The notes below the pieces were generated by a model. That model saw only the letters and a program-made list of their open reading frames with translations. It had not been told where the DNA came from and searched no databases. Both the position numbers and the translations under genes were made by a program. Of a stretch of 64,000 nt of DNA, positions 60,742 to 64,000 are shown one piece after another. Position 1 is the stretch's first letter, and each line of letters starts with the position of its first letter. The stretch lies in assembly GCF_030551255.1 (NCBI RefSeq), contig NZ_CP130630.1, positions 5,251,501 through 5,315,500 of the forward strand, in the 5' to 3' direction. The DNA comes from Streptomyces sp. NL15-2K (GTDB lineage Bacteria > Actinomycetota > Actinomycetes > Streptomycetales > Streptomycetaceae).

Positions 60742-62142
60742 CTACCGCGGACCGAGGCTCCAGCGCGGTCCCTGCGGGCTGTCCTCGATGACCAGGCCGG
60801 ACTGGTTGAGCTGGTCGCGGATGGCGTCCGCGGTGGTCCAGTCCTTGCGGGCGCGGGCCGCCTCGCGCTGGTCGAGGACCAGGCGTACGAGGCTGTCGAC
60901 GACTCCGTGGAGGTCGTCGCCGCGGTCGGCCTCGCCGGCCCAGTGCGCCTCCAGCGGGTCCAGGCCGAGGATGCCGAGCATGGCCCGCACCTCCGCCAGC
61001 CGGGCCACGGCGGCTTCCTTGTCGTCGGCGGCCAGCGCGGAGTTGCCCTGCCGGACGGTGGTGTGGATGACGGCGAGGGCCTGGGGGACGCCCAGGTCGT
61101 CGTCCATCGCCTCGGTGAAGGCGGGCGGCACCTCGGCGGCCGGTTCGACGGCTCCCCCGGCCTTCTCCATCACCCGCTGCACGAAGCCCTCGATGCGCGC
61201 GAACGCCGACTCGGCCTCGCGCAGGGCGTCCTCGCTGTACTCGATCATCGAGCGGTAGTGGGGCGTGCCGAGGTAGTAGCGCAGCACGATCGGCCGCCAC
61301 CGCTTGACCATCTCGGACACCAGGACGGAGTTGCCCAGCGACTTCGACATCTTCTCGCCGCTCATGGTGACCCAGGCGTTGTGCACCCAGTACCGGGCGA
61401 AGTCGTCGCCGTAGGCCTTGGCCTGGGCGATCTCGTTCTCGTGGTGCGGGAAGATCAGGTCCAGGCCGCCGCCGTGGATGTCGAAGGCGGTGCCGAGGTA
61501 CTTGTGGGCCATCGCCGAGCACTCCAGGTGCCAGCCGGGGCGGCCGCGGCCCCACGGCGTCTCCCAGCTCGGCTCGCCCGGCTTGGCCGCCTTCCACATC
61601 GCGAAGTCACGCGGATCCCGCTTGCCGGTCTCGCCCTCGCCGGACGGCTGGAGCAGGTTGTCCAGCTCCTGGTTGGACAGCCGCAGGTACTCGGGGAACG
61701 ACGTGACGTCGAAGTAGACGTTGCCGTCCGCCTCGTAGGCGTGCCCGCGCTCGATGAGGCCGCGCATCATCTCGACCATCTCGGTCACATGGCCGGTGGC
61801 GCGCGGCTCGTACGTCGGCGGCAGGCAACCGAGCACCGTGTAGCCGTCGTTGAAGGCCCGCTCGTTCTCGTAGCCGATCGACCACCATGGGCGGCCCCGG
61901 TCGGCCGCCTTGGCGATGATCTTGTCGTCGATGTCGGTGACGTTCCGGATGAACGTGACCTCGTAGCCGCGGAATTCGAACCAGCGGCGCATGATGTCGA
62001 AGTTCAGCCCCGAGCGGATGTGCCCGATGTGCGGGGCCGCCTGCACGGTGGCACCACACAGGTAGATCGAGACACAGCCCGGCGTGAGCGGGGTGAAGTC
62101 ACGAATCTGCCGGGTGCTGGTGTCGTACAGACGAATAGTCAC
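60742..62142 (-). CDS. cysS: Cysteinyl-tRNA synthetase
   Basis: 466 residues from a GTG at 62142. Class I signatures: [10 protein letters not shown] (HIGH), [12 protein letters not shown], the zinc-site region YLCGATVQ with GWHLECSAM and FPHHENE, and [10 protein letters not shown] (KMSKS). An ATG 60 bases further upstream is possible but the extra residues are not conserved. It lies with rlmB, ispF and ispD in one leftward group. Confidence 0.96.
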   Translation of the reverse strand: MTIRLYDTSTRQIRDFTPLTPGCVSIYLCGATVQAAPHIGHIRSGLNFDIMRRWFEFRGYEVTFIRNVTDIDDKIIAKAADRGRPWWSIGYENERAFNDGYTVLGCLPPTYEPRATGHVTEMVEMMRGLIERGHAYEADGNVYFDVTSFPEYLRLSNQELDNLLQPSGEGETGKRDPRDFAMWKAAKPGEPSWETPWGRGRPGWHLECSAMAHKYLGTAFDIHGGGLDLIFPHHENEIAQAKAYGDDFARYWVHNAWVTMSGEKMSKSLGNSVLVSEMVKRWRPIVLRYYLGTPHYRSMIEYSEDALREAESAFARIEGFVQRVMEKAGGAVEPAAEVPPAFTEAMDDDLGVPQALAVIHTTVRQGNSALAADDKEAAVARLAEVRAMLGILGLDPLEAHWAGEADRGDDLHGVVDSLVRLVLDQREAARARKDWTTADAIRDQLNQSGLVIEDSPQGPRWSLGPR

Positions 62143-62228
62143 GACTCCAGGGTAGTGGGCCGGTGTGAGTGCCTCGCGACCTTCTGTTGAAGGTAGACGC
62201 ATTCGTGTCGTTCACCTCCCGGCCGGGG

Positions 62229-62756
62229 TCAGGCCCCGGTCCGGACCACCAGCGCCGTGGCGACCGCCATCAGGCCCTCGCCGCGCCCGGGGAAGCCGAG
62301 CCCGTCCGTCGTCGCCCCCGATACCGAGACCGGCGCTCCCGCCGCCTCCGAGAGGATCTTCTGGGCCTCGTCGCGGCGCTTGCCGATCTTCGGGCGGGGC
62401 CCGACGACCTGTACGGCGATGTTGCCGATGGTGAAGCCCGCGTCGCGGACGATCCGGGCGGCCTCCGTCAGCAGCGTGACGCCCGAGGCACCCGACCACT
62501 GAGGTCGGCCGGTGCCGAAGTGCTGTCCCAGGTCGCCGAGTCCGGCGGCCGAGAACAGCGCGTTGCAGGCGGCGTGCGCGACGACGTCCGCGTCGGAGTG
62601 ACCGGCCAGGCCCGTGCCCTCGCCCTCCCATTTCAGGCCGGCGCACCACAGGTCGCGGCCCTCCTCGAAGGCGTGGATGTCGGTGCCGATGCCGACCTGG
62701 GGGAGCGGGTAAGGCCCACCCGGCGGCAGCCGGACATCAGATGCCTCAGAAGCCAT
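62229..62756 (-). CDS. ispF: 2-C-methyl-D-erythritol 2,4-cyclodiphosphate synthase
   Basis: 175 residues. IspF catalyses cyclisation in the MEP isoprenoid pathway. [14 protein letters not shown] and [19 protein letters not shown] give the metal-binding Asp/His ligands (DIH, SDADV), and [23 protein letters not shown] is the trimer CDP-site end. It overlaps ispD by 11 bases. Confidence 0.96.
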   Translation of the reverse strand: MASEASDVRLPPGGPYPLPQVGIGTDIHAFEEGRDLWCAGLKWEGEGTGLAGHSDADVVAHAACNALFSAAGLGDLGQHFGTGRPQWSGASGVTLLTEAARIVRDAGFTIGNIAVQVVGPRPKIGKRRDEAQKILSEAAGAPVSVSGATTDGLGFPGRGEGLMAVATALVVRTGA

Positions 62757-63498
62757 CGTTCGCCCTCCTGCGTGCCAGGACCGCCTCCGCGAGGACGAGG
62801 TCCAGGGGGCGCGTGACCTTGAAGGCCTCCTCGTGGCCGGGGACGACCACGACCGTCAGGCCGAGCTGCTCGACCATGCCGGCGTCGTCGGTGACCTGGT
62901 CGGTCACCGTCTCGTGGGCGCGGATCAGGGTCGCGCGGTCGAAGCCCTGGGGGGTCTGGACCGCACGCAGGCGCGCCCGCTGAGGGGTGGCCACCACCGG
63001 CTCCGGGTCGCCCGGCGTCGCGGCCGGCTCGACCTCCTTCACGGTGTCCGCGAGAGGCAGCGCCGGGACGACGGCGGGGGCTCCCTCGCGTACGGCCTCG
63101 ATGACGGCGTCGACCGTGTCGACCGGGACCAGGGGCCGGGCGGCGTCGTGCACCAGCACGATGTCGTAGTCGGGCGGCAGCGCGTCCAGGCCGAGCTTCA
63201 CCGACTCCTGGCGGGTCTCTCCGCCCGGGACGACCAGGAAGTCCGTCCGCTCGGGCAGCGCGTGCACGTCGAGCAGGGACTTGACCTCGCCGGCGCCGTC
63301 GGGCGGCGCCACGACGACGACCAGGGAGACGGCACGGGATGCGGCCAGCGCGCGGACCGCGTGGATCAGCATGGGCGTGCCGTTCAGCGCGCGGAGCGCC
63401 TTGGGGGCGCCCGGGCCGAGTCGTACGCCGCGGCCGGCGGCCGGAATAACCGCGGCCGTGCGCGCGGGCGCGGGCGAAGGGCGCGAAACGTCAGACAT
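62746..63498 (-). CDS. ispD: 2-C-methyl-D-erythritol 4-phosphate cytidylyltransferase
   Basis: 250 residues. The nucleotidyltransferase motif [20 protein letters not shown] is followed by [21 protein letters not shown] and [12 protein letters not shown], the IspD signature. It makes CDP-methylerythritol in the MEP pathway. It is downstream of carD and coupled to ispF. Confidence 0.95.
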   Translation of the reverse strand: MSDVSRPSPAPARTAAVIPAAGRGVRLGPGAPKALRALNGTPMLIHAVRALAASRAVSLVVVVAPPDGAGEVKSLLDVHALPERTDFLVVPGGETRQESVKLGLDALPPDYDIVLVHDAARPLVPVDTVDAVIEAVREGAPAVVPALPLADTVKEVEPAATPGDPEPVVATPQRARLRAVQTPQGFDRATLIRAHETVTDQVTDDAGMVEQLGLTVVVVPGHEEAFKVTRPLDLVLAEAVLARRRANDGF

Positions 63499-63797
63499 CG
63501 GTTCCTGTCAGGTTTGTGTGCTCGGCCTAGGTGGGTATGGCCTCAAGCGTGCCGGGTACGACAGCTTGACCAGAACCCTTCCGTGACCCTGGTTGAGCAG
63601 GTTGCCCGGGCCCGGCACGAAAAGTATCGGGGGCTTCCCCGGAATCGGGGTACTTCCCTCGAGGCGAACACGCGTACGGCGTCTGAATGCGAGCATGCCG
63701 CAGCGCCCGGCGACTGCTGAGACGTCATCGGGCACCGCGGCATTTCAATGTGCTGATTTCAACGTGCTGACTGAGCTGAGGCCGGCTGGTGTCGGCG
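63499..63797. promoter_or_regulatory. Intergenic region between carD and ispD
   Basis: 299 bases without a supported gene. It includes TTCCCC...GGGGTA arms near 63635-63652 (a small imperfect hairpin) and near-duplicate TTCAAC/GTGCTGA words at about 63748-63772. It may carry the carD terminator and the ispD promoter. Neither was identified with confidence. Confidence 0.3.
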
Positions 63798-64000
63798 TCA
63801 GGACGCGAGGACCTCGTCGAGCAGAGCCTCGGCCTTGTCCTCGTTCGTGTTCTCCGCGAGAGCGAGTTCGCTCACCAGGATCTGGCGGGCCTTGGCGAGC
63901 ATGCGCTTCTCACCGGCGGACAGTCCGCGCTCGCGCTCACGACGCCACAGGTCACGTACGACTTCCGCGACCTTGATGACATCGCCGGAGGCGAGCTTCT
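63798..64000 (-). CDS. carD: CarD-family transcription factor, C-terminal part
   Basis: The stop is at 63798-63800 and the gene runs off the right edge. The visible 66 residues ([41 protein letters not shown], then [20 protein letters not shown]) are the C-terminal helical domain of CarD, which binds RNA polymerase and stabilises open complexes. Upstream of ispD/ispF is the usual actinobacterial order. Confidence 0.95.
   Translation of the reverse strand, partial: KLASGDVIKVAEVVRDLWRRERERGLSAGEKRMLAKARQILVSELALAENTNEDKAEALLDEVLAS

Overview
The window is chromosomal DNA from a Streptomyces species. The evidence is high G+C with strong third-position GC bias, GTG starts, and a gene set typical of the genus: tandem CIRCE boxes before a solitary groEL2, msiK, a GAF-PAS-GGDEF diguanylate cyclase of the CdgB type, nagK-nagA behind a DasR-like box, XRE/DUF5753 plus DUF397, and carD-ispD-ispF-cysS-rlmB. 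From memory the backbone is collinear, in reverse, with the S. coelicolor stretch running from carD and msiK to groEL2 and murQ. That comparison was not computed.

Layout. 0-5.5 kb: the end of a GNAT gene, a small Pepco-like protein, and a 1587-residue protein that joins a caspase-like protease, an Hsp90-type ATPase and C-terminal winged-helix-like repeats. It looks like a biological-conflict (defence) protein. 5.4-8.1 kb: DUF4031 and a Zn-motif protein, then an RpiR regulator and murQ (cell-wall amino-sugar recycling), ending in a 169-bp MITE-like palindrome. 8.2-12.7 kb: small regulators (XRE/DUF397), DinB, and a winged-helix/Uma2 operon. 12.7-18.3 kb: OYE-type reductase, groEL, cold-shock protein, a ThiS/MoaD-like carrier and threonine synthase. 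18.7-22.6 kb: glucosyl-phosphoglycerate synthase, trehalose-6-phosphate synthase and phosphatase (compatible solutes) and DUF3263. 22.7-27.4 kb: an N-acetylglucosamine block of sugar-binding lipoprotein, nagK, nagA and a PfkB kinase. 27.4-32.9 kb: a membrane-anchored CBM-like protein, the diguanylate cyclase, flavin reductase, GNAT, ArfB and TerD.

32.9-39.3 kb is an accessory island. Decayed gene fragments are followed by a compact RiPP gene cluster: YcaO cyclodehydratase, a 30-residue Cys-containing precursor peptide with a very strong ribosome binding site, a small E1-like Zn protein, a fused RRE/E1-nitroreductase protein, a second nitroreductase and an FAD oxidoreductase. The last four genes overlap end to start. 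A perfect 12-bp hairpin lies just after the precursor. I do not recognise the precursor as any named class, and no transporter, protease or immunity gene is adjacent. This is the strongest candidate for an undescribed system here.

39.4-52.9 kb: M1 peptidase, small unknown proteins, a pentapeptide-repeat protein, two oxidoreductases, an APH(6)-like kinase, GNAT, DUF4037, and a complete branched-chain amino-acid ABC transporter whose binding protein is convergent. 53.0-54.8 kb: tRNA-Thr(TGT) and a frameshifted IS605-type tnpB. 55-64 kb: msiK, housekeeping and envelope genes, rlmB, cysS, ispF, ispD and the 3' end of carD.

Three copies of a common Streptomyces GC-rich intergenic repeat are present. 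One lies inside the start of nagA and is translated.
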